From assembly GCF_012641405.1 (NCBI RefSeq), contig NZ_JABAII010000021.1:47713-111712 (forward strand): a stretch of DNA of 64,000 bases, written 5' to 3'. The position numbers were made by a program, and so were the translations under genes. Positions 18,279 to 26,801 of the stretch are shown piece after piece. The notes beneath the pieces were generated by a model that was not told the origin of the DNA, made no database searches, and saw only the letters and a program-made list of their open reading frames with translations. Each line of letters starts with the position of its first letter. Position 1 is the first letter of the stretch. Source of the DNA: Rhizobium sp. P40RR-XXII. Lineage in GTDB: Bacteria; Pseudomonadota; Alphaproteobacteria; Rhizobiales; Rhizobiaceae.

Positions 18279-19057
18279 TACCATTCTCCTTTGAACTGTG
18301 CGGGGCGCTTTTCTGTGAAGGAAGCAACGCCCTCCTTTAGGTCACCCGTCTTCGCAACAAGGATCGAGCCCAACGCCTCGACGGCGGTCCCGTTGTCCTC
18401 ACCATTTGCGGAGGCGATCATGAGTTTGACGACTTCGAGCGCCGCCGGACCGCGCGCTGCGATGCGCGCCGCATATTCGTTGGCAGCCTTGACGGCGTTA
18501 CCTGTCGTTGTGACTGTATCGACGACGCCGAAGCCACGTGCCTCCTCGGCGGTGAATATCTCTCCGCCGAGAGCCATACGGCGAACAACCTGGGCGCCGA
18601 AGCGTTTCACCAGGCGCTGCGTGCCGGACCAGCCGGGAACCATGCCAAGACCCGTCTCGGGAAGACCGATCTTGATCTGCTCTTCTGCGATACGAATGTC
18701 GGCGACGCCCGCAAGCTCAAGCCCGCCGCCAAGCGCGTGACCGTTGAGCGCAGCGACGAGCGGGACGCGAAGCGTTGCGAGCCGCTCGAAGATGCGATGA
18801 CCGTGCCGGACCCACGCATGACCGAACTCTTCGGGTCGCATTCCACCCCAAGCCTTAATGTCGCCGCCGGCCGAGAATCCCTTGCCCTCCCCTGTCAGGA
18901 TCGCGACGCGAACCTTTGGGTTGGCTTCCACTTCGTCAGCGGCATCGGACAGCGCCTTGAGCATGTCGAGGTCGAGTGCGTTCAACTTCTCAGGCCGCGA
19001 AACCGTCATCGTCGCGACGGGACCTTCCACGTCGACCTTCACCGTACCGCTAGCCAT
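18278..19057 (-). CDS. Enoyl-CoA hydratase/isomerase-family protein
   Basis: The 259-residue crotonase-fold protein has the oxyanion-hole segments GFSAGGDIKAWGG and LNGHALGGGLELAGVADIRIA, and the catalytic-region LPETGLGMVPGWSGTQRL, with the glutamate seen in hydratases. It acts on acyl-CoA esters by hydration, isomerisation or related chemistry. ATG 19057 overlaps the end of the CoA-transferase gene by eight bases. Genes for a full beta-oxidation cycle are absent, so it probably handles one specific CoA intermediate. Confidence 0.9.
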   Translation of the reverse strand: MASGTVKVDVEGPVATMTVSRPEKLNALDLDMLKALSDAADEVEANPKVRVAILTGEGKGFSAGGDIKAWGGMRPEEFGHAWVRHGHRIFERLATLRVPLVAALNGHALGGGLELAGVADIRIAEEQIKIGLPETGLGMVPGWSGTQRLVKRFGAQVVRRMALGGEIFTAEEARGFGVVDTVTTTGNAVKAANEYAARIAARGPAALEVVKLMIASANGEDNGTAVEALGSILVAKTGDLKEGVASFTEKRPAQFKGEW

Positions 19058-20663
19058 TGAAGGTGCCCTCCAGAACGCGGGCGGCCCTCTTCGGAAGCGA
19101 GAGATCGATGTTGGCTTCGGCAAAGAGGTTCAAGCCCATGACCTTGAGATCTTCCGAAACGATCAGCGGGAATTCGGACTGGCCCAGGACATGTTCCTGG
19201 AGATCGATGCCCGGAGCGATCTCCGTCACCACGATGCCCCTCGGCGTCAATTTCATGACGCAGCGCTCGGTGACATAGGTGATGTCTTGCCCCTGTTCGA
19301 TCGCCCGCTTGCCGGAGAAGGTGACATGCTCGACCTCGTTGACCAGTTTCTTGAGCTTGCCTTCCTTCTCGATAACAAGCTTGCCTTCTGCGACCGCAAG
19401 CTTTGCACCCGCGTTGAACATTCCGGAGAATACGATCTTCCTCGCCCGCGCGGTGATGTCGACGAAGCCGCCTGCGCCCGCTGTGACATGCGGACGGAAC
19501 GACAGTTTCGACACGTTGACCGAGCCGTCGCTGCCGATTTCCAGGAAGGAAAGCAGCGAGGCGTCGAAACCAGCTCCCTGAAAATAGGTAAACTGGTACG
19601 GCGAAGGCATGTAGGCGTCGGCGTTCGAGGCGCAGCCGAAGGCGAAGTCAAGAAGCGGAACGCCACCAACGGCACCCTGCTCGATGACCCATGTCACCGC
19701 GCCATGAAGGCCCTCTTCCATTAGAATGCGGGGCACATTCGCCGAGATACCGAAGCCAAGGTTGACGCAGCTTCCGGCCTGCAGTTCCTGCGCAACGCGA
19801 CGGGCGATGACCTTTTGGATGTTGAACTCCGGAACCCGGAAAGTGTCGAGCGGCCGGAAGATCTCTCCGGAGATCGCCGGATCGTAGAGCGTCTGCGTCG
19901 TCTGCTTCTGATCCGGATCGACGACGACATAGTCGACGAGCATGCCAGGCACGCGCACGTCGTGCGGCTTTAGCGAGCCTTCCTTGGTTATGCGCTTGAC
20001 CTGAGCGATGACGATGCCGCCGTTGTTGCGGGCAGCGAGCGCCTGATCGAGGCCACCGAGATACGCGCCTTCATGCTCGTAGGTGAGATTGCCGCGCTCG
20101 TCGGCAGTCGTTGCACGGATGATGGCGACTTGGGGCACGATTGACGGGAAGAACAGATAGTCGTCGCCTTCGAAGGAGACCCGTTTGACTACCGGCTCGC
20201 CGGCCCCGAGATCGTTCATGGCGCAGCCCTGCCGGTTCGGATCAACGAACGTGTCGATGCCGATCTTCGTCAGAACACCCGGGCGCTTGGCAGCAGCTTC
20301 CCGGTGAATATCGAACATGATGCCCGAAGGAATATTGTAGGCCGGAATCTCGTTGTTCGTGATCATCTGCCAGATCAGCGGTGGCTCGGCGCTCGACGGA
20401 CCCGATGGATAGGAACCGCCGATAATCTTCTTGAGGAGACCCTTTTTGGCGATGTAGTCGACGCCCCTGATGCCGCTCATGTCACCGGCGGCGATCGGAT
20501 GCAGCGTCGTGATATCCCTCGGATGACCGGTGCTATCAAAGCGCTCGCCAATCGCCTTCAACATGAGGTCGGGGCAGCCAAGGCCGCTCGACGACGAAAC
20601 GGAGACGACGGCACCGTCCGGAATGAGGGCTGCGGCTTGCGCCGGGGTAATGTGCTTGCTCAT
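19050..20663 (-). CDS. Family I CoA-transferase (propionate/acetoacetate type)
   Basis: A 537-residue fused alpha-beta CoA-transferase. The N-terminal half has DGAVVSVSSSSGLGCPDLML. The C-terminal half contains VTWVIEQGAVGG, whose glutamate is the predicted covalent CoA-binding residue. The enzyme moves CoA from a donor such as acetyl-CoA to a small carboxylic acid. It lies six bases after the dehydrogenase fragment and overlaps the hydratase. Together with the aldehyde dehydrogenase it suggests that a short acid made from an aldehyde is turned into its CoA ester. Confidence 0.92.
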   Translation of the reverse strand: MSKHITPAQAAALIPDGAVVSVSSSSGLGCPDLMLKAIGERFDSTGHPRDITTLHPIAAGDMSGIRGVDYIAKKGLLKKIIGGSYPSGPSSAEPPLIWQMITNNEIPAYNIPSGIMFDIHREAAAKRPGVLTKIGIDTFVDPNRQGCAMNDLGAGEPVVKRVSFEGDDYLFFPSIVPQVAIIRATTADERGNLTYEHEGAYLGGLDQALAARNNGGIVIAQVKRITKEGSLKPHDVRVPGMLVDYVVVDPDQKQTTQTLYDPAISGEIFRPLDTFRVPEFNIQKVIARRVAQELQAGSCVNLGFGISANVPRILMEEGLHGAVTWVIEQGAVGGVPLLDFAFGCASNADAYMPSPYQFTYFQGAGFDASLLSFLEIGSDGSVNVSKLSFRPHVTAGAGGFVDITARARKIVFSGMFNAGAKLAVAEGKLVIEKEGKLKKLVNEVEHVTFSGKRAIEQGQDITYVTERCVMKLTPRGIVVTEIAPGIDLQEHVLGQSEFPLIVSEDLKVMGLNLFAEANIDLSLPKRAARVLEGTFNG

Positions 20664-20669
20664 GTTCGT

Positions 20670-20846
20670 TTAGGGTCCTGTTTCAACTTTCACGGCCGCA
20701 CCCGTCGCAACCGCTTTCTTGACGGCAAGCGCGGTGGCCATTGACCAAATTCCATCCTCGGTCGCCGCCAAGGGCAAGCCGTTCCTCATTGCGGAGTGGA
20801 ACGCTCTGAGAGCGTCCTCGTAGAGGTTGCCGCCGTCGACAGTCAT
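20670..20846 (-). pseudogene. C-terminal fragment of a Gfo/Idh/MocA-type dehydrogenase
   Basis: A 58-codon frame whose product ends EDGIWSMATALAVKKAVATG plus a short tail. This is a typical C-terminus of Gfo/Idh/MocA dehydrogenases (an ALRAF helix, then EDG and a paired helix). The Rossmann domain and the active-site lysine are missing. Its ATG overlaps the LacI stop as ATGA, so it could still be translated. It probably marks a deletion that removed most of an original second gene of the operon. A functional role for the short peptide cannot be excluded but has no support. Confidence 0.7.
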
Positions 20847-21892
20847 GCCTGCGTCCTTCCAAGTGGGGAGCCGTTTGCAGCGCCACAGGTTTCGCGAACC
20901 ACGAGCCGAACCGACGAGACTATGGCTTCGGCTTCCGCCTTTCCGGCGCTGATCTGCTTCAGGAGAAGCTGCGCGGCACGACGGCCTATTCCTTGAGGAT
21001 CGACCGAGATGGTAGTCAGAGCCGGAACAGCGGTTTTTGCCTCGATCACGTCGTCGAACCCGACGACCGCGAAGTCCCGGCCGGGCTCGAGCTTCCTGGC
21101 ACGAAGGCCGTCGCAAACCCCGAATGCGACCGCGTCGTTGAAGCATACCGCAGCAGTCGGCCTGTTTCCGATCGACAATGCACGCTCGATCGCTTCGGCT
21201 CCGCCCGCCCTCGACGGCGGGGAATCGACAATCAGATCCTCGTCGGCATCCAGCCCGCAAACGGCAGCAGCGGCACGATAGCCGGCCAGACGCTCGTCAA
21301 AGACCGCCGTGTCACGAAAACCGCCAAGGAACGCGATGCGGCGATGACCAAGTGACACCAGGTGCTCCACGCCCACAACGACGCCTTCGCGATTATCCGA
21401 GACAACTGATGAAGCCTTTGCTCCGGGCACATTTCTAACGGCGACAACAACGGGAATGCCAGCGGCGATGAGCGGCTTCAGGTCGGCGGCTTCCGTCGCG
21501 CGTGCGGGCGAAAGGATCAGCCCCGAGATGCCGTGCTCACGCATCGACGCGATGACCTCCCGCTGACGGTCGAGGTTCTCGCTTGTGTTGGATAGAAACT
21601 GTACGAATCCGGCAGACTGCACGACCATGTCCACGCCGACTGCGAGCTCGGCGAAGAAGCCATTCGTCAGATCATTGACGACAACGCCAATGATCTTCGA
21701 CTTCGACCCTGACTGCCTGAGATTGGCGGCGCCGCGATTATAGACATAACCGAGTTCCCGCATCACGGCATTGACCTTGGCCCTCGTGCCATCGTTGACC
21801 AACGGAGATCCCTGCAAGACCAACGAGACGGTCGATTTCGACACGCCCGCAGCCTTCGCGATATCGATGACGGTGACCCGTCCCTTGGTCAT
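20843..21892 (-). CDS. LacI-family regulator of the large catabolic operon
   Basis: The 349-residue protein has the N-terminal helix-turn-helix VTVIDIAKAAGVSKSTVSLVL, the hinge helix (NRGAANLRQSGSK) and a periplasmic-binding-like effector domain. It is the first gene of the operon and lies directly behind a promoter that contains a perfect palindrome, so it most likely represses its own operon and responds to the substrate or an intermediate. GGAGG is positioned eight bases before the ATG. Confidence 0.93.
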   Translation of the reverse strand: MTKGRVTVIDIAKAAGVSKSTVSLVLQGSPLVNDGTRAKVNAVMRELGYVYNRGAANLRQSGSKSKIIGVVVNDLTNGFFAELAVGVDMVVQSAGFVQFLSNTSENLDRQREVIASMREHGISGLILSPARATEAADLKPLIAAGIPVVVAVRNVPGAKASSVVSDNREGVVVGVEHLVSLGHRRIAFLGGFRDTAVFDERLAGYRAAAAVCGLDADEDLIVDSPPSRAGGAEAIERALSIGNRPTAAVCFNDAVAFGVCDGLRARKLEPGRDFAVVGFDDVIEAKTAVPALTTISVDPQGIGRRAAQLLLKQISAGKAEAEAIVSSVRLVVRETCGAANGSPLGRTQA

Positions 21893-21925
21893 GACAAACC
21901 TCCAATGACCTCAGTCATGTCAATT

Positions 21926-21954
21926 TAATAATTGGAACGTTCCAATTCAGTCAA
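21926..21954 (-). promoter_or_regulatory. Sigma-70-like promoter of the catabolic operon
   Basis: On the minus strand TTGACT (21954-21949) is followed after 17 bases by TTATTA (21931-21926), about 35 bases upstream of the lacI start codon. The spacer is almost entirely occupied by the 16-bp operator. Confidence 0.55.
21931..21946. promoter_or_regulatory. LacI-type operator ATTGGAACGTTCCAAT
   Basis: A perfect 16-bp palindrome with the central CG typical of LacI/GalR operators. It sits between the -35 and -10 boxes, where binding would block RNA polymerase. A weaker relative, TTGGAACGATCTAA, lies at 22072-22085 and could be an auxiliary site. Confidence 0.8.
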
Positions 21955-22319
21955 GAAGAAAATCTTTTCACCAATCTGACAGGCATCGCATTCTCATATA
22001 AGCATAGGAATCTATTATGCTATTAATTTCTGCGGCACTTGTTCCCTGGCGGCCATAGACGGCAGATTTATTTGGAACGATCTAAATTTCGAACGCGTGA
22101 GCTTGCTCGGAATCCTCTAGGCTCGTCCCAGCTCGGCGGTGATCCCGACAAGACGATCCGCGTTTTCATCAACGCCTTTCCATTGAAGCGATTGGAAGCG
22201 CGTAACAAGGACTGCATCAACGAAATGTCACGACGAAACTTGCGAGATTGCGCCTGTCGCGTGCCGAGGCCGACGCGAAGGGATTTTCATCGTATGCCAG
22301 ATGACGCGGCGCCCACATT
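21955..22319. other. Upstream region with a second possible half-operator
   Basis: No gene is seen. The TTGGAACG half-site at 22072 is the only notable feature. The remainder is moderately AT-rich near 21955-22010 and otherwise unremarkable. Confidence 0.4.
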
Positions 22320-22583
22320 TCAGTCGAAGGGATTATCAAGATATACCCGATCGACTAGCTTCAGACTGCGATCGGGCTGCACGATGTATGTCTCGCGCAC
22401 CCGTTCGCCCCACTGATCCGTGAATGTGTGAGGAAGGATGCTGCCGACTGGTGACTTTTGTAATCGTTGTGTCGGCTGCCCGCCGTAGGTAATGCTCCCC
22501 GGAATGGGCTCCAGTCCTGGTTCGCTAGTTTGGCAGGCCGCAAGCATGGCCGCCAAAATCACCACAACCGCTATCCTTTTCAT
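22320..22583 (-). CDS. Small outer-membrane-type lipoprotein
   Basis: The 87-residue precursor has a short charged N-terminus (MKR), a hydrophobic core and a lipobox LAAC at residues 14-17, so signal peptidase II would leave a lipid-modified cysteine. The mature part is about 70 residues, polar and without a recognised domain. Residue +2 after the cysteine is Gln, which does not suggest inner-membrane retention. It stands alone between the catabolic operon and the XRE module. Its function is unknown. Confidence 0.75.
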   Translation of the reverse strand: MKRIAVVVILAAMLAACQTSEPGLEPIPGSITYGGQPTQRLQKSPVGSILPHTFTDQWGERVRETYIVQPDRSLKLVDRVYLDNPFD

Positions 22584-23188
22584 TGTATCCTCTCATCTTG
22601 CTTCGAGTCATCAAGTCCGCTGTAGGTTCGAGTCCGGCCAGCCAGCGTCGCTGGGGTGCCAACATCGTGGTCGCTTCTGTCGATCTGCAGGCCCTCACCT
22701 TCGGGCGCTCCAAGGGGCTCGGGTTTAACCGCCTCCTCATCCATCCTGTTAAGGATATGGTATCGTGGCTGAAAGATCCGCGAAGCGCCTTGGAAAGCGC
22801 TCTAAAACTCAGCAGCCGTCATTCTTACCCTTCTCTGCCATCGTCCTGTATCGATATCGGCGGCACGTCGCCGGCGTGCGGGTGTGTTGCCGAAAAACGG
22901 TTGCATCCGGTCGGTGGGGGCGTCCTGATTATGGACTGGTTTCCTACACAGCGAGGAAGTCCCATACGCCACAATGTCTGGGGAAATTTACTGGCGACCC
23001 TCGGCTCTTTACAGCCCAATCGAAAGAGCGTTCACAGTTCGGACCGGAGCGACGGCGTCGCGATCCCCCATTGGCTTCCCAGAATGGCGTCGCAATGGCA
23101 AGAGAGTTCAGTGGGTGGTTAGGAATCAATCATGAAACGACGTTCGCTTCCCCTACCCCAAGCCAAGCAAGCTCGTCTGCCTTCCACT
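22584..23188. other. 600-base gap without a recognisable gene
   Basis: Several overlapping frames exist, including one from 22765, but their products are rich in Arg and Ser, resemble no family and look non-coding. A T-arm-like string GGTTCGAGTCC at about 22625 is not supported by a tRNA fold. Confidence 0.45.
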
Positions 23189-23428
23189 CTATGATGGCGG
23201 CAATTGGGCCTTCTTGATCCGGATTCCATAGCCCTTACCGTCGTCCAAAATGAATTCTATGCCAGCCTCTTCCAGCACGTGCCTTATGCTTTCCAGCGTA
23301 CCATTTCGTAATTGCTCTCCTCGTTCCAACCGACTTATTGTCTGAGTTGAAACATTCGCCGCCTGCGCAAGGTCTCGTACTCCCCAACCCAAAGCGATAC
23401 GAGCCAGTTTGCACTGAATAGCATTCAT
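23189..23428 (-). CDS. XRE-family HTH regulator, partner of the 375-aa protein (copy 1)
   Basis: A 79-residue single-domain regulator. The helix-turn-helix is visible as GVRDLAQAANVSTQTISRLE, and the C-terminal tail is EEAGIEFILDDGKGYGIRI. Such minimal XRE proteins act as autorepressors or antitoxin-like partners. It is divergent from the 375-aa gene, 135 bases apart, with a palindrome next to its start. A related 77-residue protein occupies the same position beside copy 2 at 38990-39223 but is strongly diverged. Confidence 0.9.
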   Translation of the reverse strand: MNAIQCKLARIALGWGVRDLAQAANVSTQTISRLERGEQLRNGTLESIRHVLEEAGIEFILDDGKGYGIRIKKAQLPPS

Positions 23429-23429
23429 T

Positions 23430-23446
23430 TCACAACCCTGTTGTGA
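23430..23446. promoter_or_regulatory. Palindrome TCACAACCCTGTTGTGA next to the XRE start
   Basis: Seven-base inverted arms (TCACAAC/GTTGTGA) around a 3-base centre lie immediately upstream of the XRE start codon and cover its ribosome site. This is a natural place for an autorepressor operator. The same palindrome is not seen beside copy 2. Confidence 0.5.
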
Positions 23447-23551
23447 TTTCTCTTGCTCAAATGCACCGGCAACTGTACCCTCCTAAGCTATAATCGGCTG
23501 GCCTGGGTGTTCGCACCACCCCGGCCAGCCTGACCACAACCTAAGCTGTCT

Positions 23552-24693
23552 GGAGCTCGGATCATGGCTGATTCTGAGAATAGCAGAACTTTGCCTGCAT
23601 TTGCCCGCGGAAAAATAAGGCCATGCCCTCCGACGTGTGAAACCCTCCCGCGCGTGATCGACCGCCGGAACCTGCTTGCCGTCGCGTCGCGCCTATTGAA
23701 TTCTCACATCGAAGATCCTGACGCTCGGCGAACAGAGCCTGGCCCAACGCCCGTCAGGGAATTGTGGCCGAAATGGTATGCGCTTTATCAGCAGCAGGTG
23801 AAGGCCACTCGTCTCAGAGAAAAACTTGAGAAGGAATTGCTCGAAGAGGCCGGTGGTCTTCCGGCAGCGACGCTGCCGAGTGTTGGAAAGGATGGCGTCG
23901 TTAAGGTTCATTCGTTTGCCGACATCAATCGAATGGCAACGCAGCTTAATGCCGGAGACCTGTCTCGGGCGCGCGCCGAGCTTCGAAGGCGCCGGAAACG
24001 ATGGAAGGACGCGGATCAGCGTTTGGGATACAGCGCGGCGCTCGCTTTGGAGCAGGAGCTCGCGGAAGGGGCCGGAATATCGGGACGTGTCATGGGGATC
24101 ACACCGCCCTCCTCCCTGATGGAAGTCACCGCGAAACTCCATTGCCTGATCGTCATGCATGATCCCGGCCTGAAGCTCGAAGATGCCCCCTGGCCCGAGC
24201 TGCGCACGATGCTGAAGGATCTTATCCGCCTTGCCGGGAAGCGCCGGCCGACATCATGCAAGCGACCTACACAGCCTGGCAAAGCGGCAGGCGTTCGGAG
24301 CATTCTAAACCTGGCGACACACTACCAAGAGGCGGCCAGGAAGCTTGGCGAGGGCTCGTCCAAGCCCAACCAGGCTCCGCAGCGTCTTCTGGCGCTCCAT
24401 GCGATGGAGCTCTACCTGAATGCATTCCTGCTCGCCAAAGGCGTGGACCCCACGATGGTAGGCGGTTTCCGGCACGACCTCGGCGAACGAACGCGGATAG
24501 CGACCGACGCCGGCCTTATCCTGCGCAAGCGGACGGTGGCGCATCTGGCCACGCTCTCTGCAAGCAACGAGCATCACGTCATCAGCCATGCCCCGCAACC
24601 TGCGTCCACGCTGTCACAGATAAACCGAGTTATGGCGACGGTCGATGAGCTCTCGCGCAAGGTGAGAAGGGCGTTGCGGGGAGCGTCTTGATT
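23552..24693 (+). repeat. Direct repeat copy 1 (matches 39334-40475)
   Basis: A stretch of about 1.14 kb is almost identical to 39334-40475. The close match begins at GGAGCTCGGATC just before the start codon and ends at the stop codon. A weaker similarity reaches back to the CCTGACC near 23529. The two copies have the same orientation, 15.8 kb apart. Confidence 0.92.
23564..24691 (+). CDS. 375-aa protein with HEPN-like C-terminal domain (copy 1)
   Basis: The N-terminal half (about 65-225) contains LWPKWYALYQQQ, then a charged coiled-coil-prone region and SSLMEVTAKLHCLI, a pattern seen in hypothetical proteins of alphaproteobacterial mobile DNA. The C-terminal part (about 247-370) looks like a HEPN helical bundle: LALHAMELYLNAFLLAKG, then FRHDL, then the loop NEHHVISHAP where HEPN proteins often have a Tyr and RYP. 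R321 and H327 give an R-x5-H spacing compatible with HEPN ribonucleases. It is divergent from an XRE regulator. Both the HEPN call and any toxin or defence role are inference; no named family is claimed for the whole protein. Confidence 0.75.
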   Translation: MADSENSRTLPAFARGKIRPCPPTCETLPRVIDRRNLLAVASRLLNSHIEDPDARRTEPGPTPVRELWPKWYALYQQQVKATRLREKLEKELLEEAGGLPAATLPSVGKDGVVKVHSFADINRMATQLNAGDLSRARAELRRRRKRWKDADQRLGYSAALALEQELAEGAGISGRVMGITPPSSLMEVTAKLHCLIVMHDPGLKLEDAPWPELRTMLKDLIRLAGKRRPTSCKRPTQPGKAAGVRSILNLATHYQEAARKLGEGSSKPNQAPQRLLALHAMELYLNAFLLAKGVDPTMVGGFRHDLGERTRIATDAGLILRKRTVAHLATLSASNEHHVISHAPQPASTLSQINRVMATVDELSRKVRRALRGAS

Positions 24694-24888
24694 GCGCCTC
24701 ACAGAGGCGGCACCGGCAAGGTGTGCCTCAGGCTGCATATTCAGCCTACGCTCTTGAACATGGGGTAATCGCGGACGCTTCCCCCAACGACATTGCCCTA
24801 GCAATATCTGACATTGGTGGTTGCCCCCGGTAAGATGAAATACGGGCTCACGATTGGAACCGGGCCCAGCATCAAATGGGAGGCAACC

Positions 24889-25590
24889 ATGGACCAATAT
24901 ATCGGGCTTGATGTTTCGTTGAGGCAAATGTCCTTCTGATCCCAAAGTTCTATCGCAGATCATCCGAAAGCCTCCACGCGCAAAGGTGGTTGTTTTCGAG
25001 ACAGGCCCACTGTCGACTTGGTTCTATCACGCGCTGACAGCCGAAGGAATTCCCGCGATTTGCATCGAAGTACGTCGTGCGCAAAAGGTTCTGAATGAGA
25101 CCCTCAATAAGACTGATGCCAATGATGCGGATGGTCTAGCGCAGTTGGCCAAAGCCGGGTTTTACAAAGTCGTGCGAGTGAAGACTTTCGACAACATGCT
25201 GACGCGTACACTGGTGGCAGCGCGTAGCCTGCTCGTGAGCATTTCCAAGCAACTCAGCAACCAAATACGCGGTCTTCTGAAAACGTTTGGTCTCGTCGTG
25301 CCCAAAGGAGAAGGACGGGTATTTGATGCCAATGTGAGAGAGTTGCTGAATGGAAATAGCGGCCTGGCAGTTGTGATATTACCCCTCCTCGAGGCATGGC
25401 GCGAAATGCGTGAGCGCGCAGCCAATCTTGATAAACAGTTGGTCGCAGTTTCCAGACAGAGCCGGGCTACGAAGCTTCTGATGACGATTCCAGGCGTTGG
25501 TGCCGTAACGGCCGTCTCGTACATTGCTGCGATCGAAGATCCGGAAAACTTCCCCACCTCGCGCTCCTCGTACATCTTCTCTTCTCGCTG
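24889..25590 (+). pseudogene. IS110-family transposase remnant 1
   Basis: The start MDQYIGLDVS keeps the first aspartate of the DEDD catalytic set, but the frame stops at 24939. It resumes in another frame at SDPKVLSQIIRKPP and continues through VFETGP, NKTDANDADGLAQLAK and TIPGVGAVTAVSYIAAIEDP, all typical of IS110. It breaks off near 25565 before the SRxVGAYLGL segment. So it has an internal deletion near the N-terminus and a lost C-terminus. It lies 196 bases after copy 1 of the 375-aa gene. Confidence 0.88.
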
Positions 25591-25674
25591 CAAAAGTCTG
25601 AATTCGGTCGAGTGAAGACTGGCCAGTCATCTGGCGCGCGATCAACTGATAGATCTGACAAACTATCTCGTAGA

Positions 25675-25741
25675 AATTGGATGGAAACGGATGGATAAAT
25701 AGTGCGTGAGAGTGCCTCAGGAATTGGATGGGAATGGATGG
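25675..25741 (+). repeat. Two 20-base direct repeats before the fic gene
   Basis: AATTGGATGGAAACGGATGG (25675-25694) and AATTGGATGGGAATGGATGG (25722-25741) differ at two or three positions. The second overlaps the fic start region. They could be a slipped duplication or paired regulator sites. Confidence 0.5.
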
Positions 25742-26801
25742 GAAAATGGAATTTCTAAACACGGCGACCGTCCGGATCACGCCGGAAATCCTGTCGCTGA
25801 TCGCCGAAATCGACGAATTCAAAGGTGCTTGGCGCGCGATCGGCCGGATCGCGCCTGAGCGGCTGTCCAGCCTCCGGCGTGTCGCCACGATCGAAAGCGT
25901 CGGTTCCTCCACACGTATTGAAGGGGCACGCCTCACCGACCGAGAGGTCGAAAAGCTGCTGGCAAACATTCGCCTGGGGTCATTTACGACACGCGACGAG
26001 CAAGAGATTGCCGGCTATGCGGAGGTAATGGAGAACATCTTCAGTGCTTACGAAGCTATTTCGTTCACCGAGAATCATATCCGTCAGCTCCACCGCGACC
26101 TTCTTGCACATTCGACAAAGGACGAGCGGCATCGCGGCGCCTACAAAGCGCTCTCCAACAACGTGGAAGTGTTTAACGAACAGGGCGAGAGCCTCGGCGT
26201 CGTTTTCGAAACGGCATCGCCGTTCGATACGCCGCGTCGAATGCAAGAACTGATCGCTTGGCTGGATGAGCAAGGGCGAGAAAAGCAGCTCCACCCACTT
26301 TTGGTCGTCGCGATCTTCGTTGTCGTTTTCCTCGAAATCCATCCATTCCAGGATGGCAATGGCCGCCTATCACGTATTCTGACCACCTTGCTGCTCTTGC
26401 GGGCCGGCTACGCTTATGTCCCCTACAGCTCGCTCGAAAGCGTCATCGAGCAAAGCAAGGAAAGCTATTACATCTCGCTTCGGCGTACGCAGGCAACGAT
26501 CCGCAGCGCGGAGCCCGACTGGAATCCTTGGATCGAGTTCTTTTTGAGGGCCCTGCATCTGCAGAAGACCCGGCTTGAGAAGAAGATGGAGCGCGAGCGC
26601 ATTATCCTCGCCGACATGCCGGAATTATCCGTCACATTGCTCGAGTTGGCGCGTGAGCACGGGCGGATTACAGTCGCGGAAGCTGCTCGCATCACCGATG
26701 CAAGCCGTCACACCATCAAGGATCATCTCAAGGCACTTGTGGATCAAGGGCACCTCGTCCTGCACGGTGCCGGCCGCGGTGCCTGGTACGGTCTTTCCTG
26801 A
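25728..26801 (+). CDS. Fic-domain protein with C-terminal winged-helix domain
   Basis: A 357-residue protein. Residues 205-216 are HPFQDGNGRLSR, the complete Fic active motif for transfer of AMP or a similar group to a target hydroxyl. Residues 60-66, SSTRIEG, match the (S/T)xxxE(G/N) inhibitory helix located before the Fic core, so it is an autoinhibited class II Fic. The C-terminal 60 residues (ITVAEAARITDASRHTIKDHL) form a winged-helix DNA-binding domain. In-frame ATGs exist at 25728, 25734 and 25743 and the true start is unclear. It follows an IS110 remnant. The target is unknown. Confidence 0.93.
   Translation: MGMDGKMEFLNTATVRITPEILSLIAEIDEFKGAWRAIGRIAPERLSSLRRVATIESVGSSTRIEGARLTDREVEKLLANIRLGSFTTRDEQEIAGYAEVMENIFSAYEAISFTENHIRQLHRDLLAHSTKDERHRGAYKALSNNVEVFNEQGESLGVVFETASPFDTPRRMQELIAWLDEQGREKQLHPLLVVAIFVVVFLEIHPFQDGNGRLSRILTTLLLLRAGYAYVPYSSLESVIEQSKESYYISLRRTQATIRSAEPDWNPWIEFFLRALHLQKTRLEKKMERERIILADMPELSVTLLELAREHGRITVAEAARITDASRHTIKDHLKALVDQGHLVLHGAGRGAWYGLS

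Noticed and set aside
3684..21892. Reading the large operon as myo-inositol catabolism
   Set aside because: PfkB kinase, aldolase and aldehyde dehydrogenase recall the lower inositol pathway, but no iolD-, iolE- or iolB-like gene is present and the aldehyde dehydrogenase is not clearly CoA-acylating.
22600..22660. tRNA-like T-arm string GGTTCGAGTCC
   Set aside because: No acceptor, D or anticodon arm can be folded around it; treated as chance or at most a tiny remnant.
22765..23217. 150-codon plus-strand frame
   Set aside because: Composition and lack of any motif suggest it is non-coding, and it overlaps the XRE gene.
25675..25741. Repeats considered as a CRISPR array
   Set aside because: Only two imperfect units with low-complexity content; no spacer-repeat periodicity and no cas genes.
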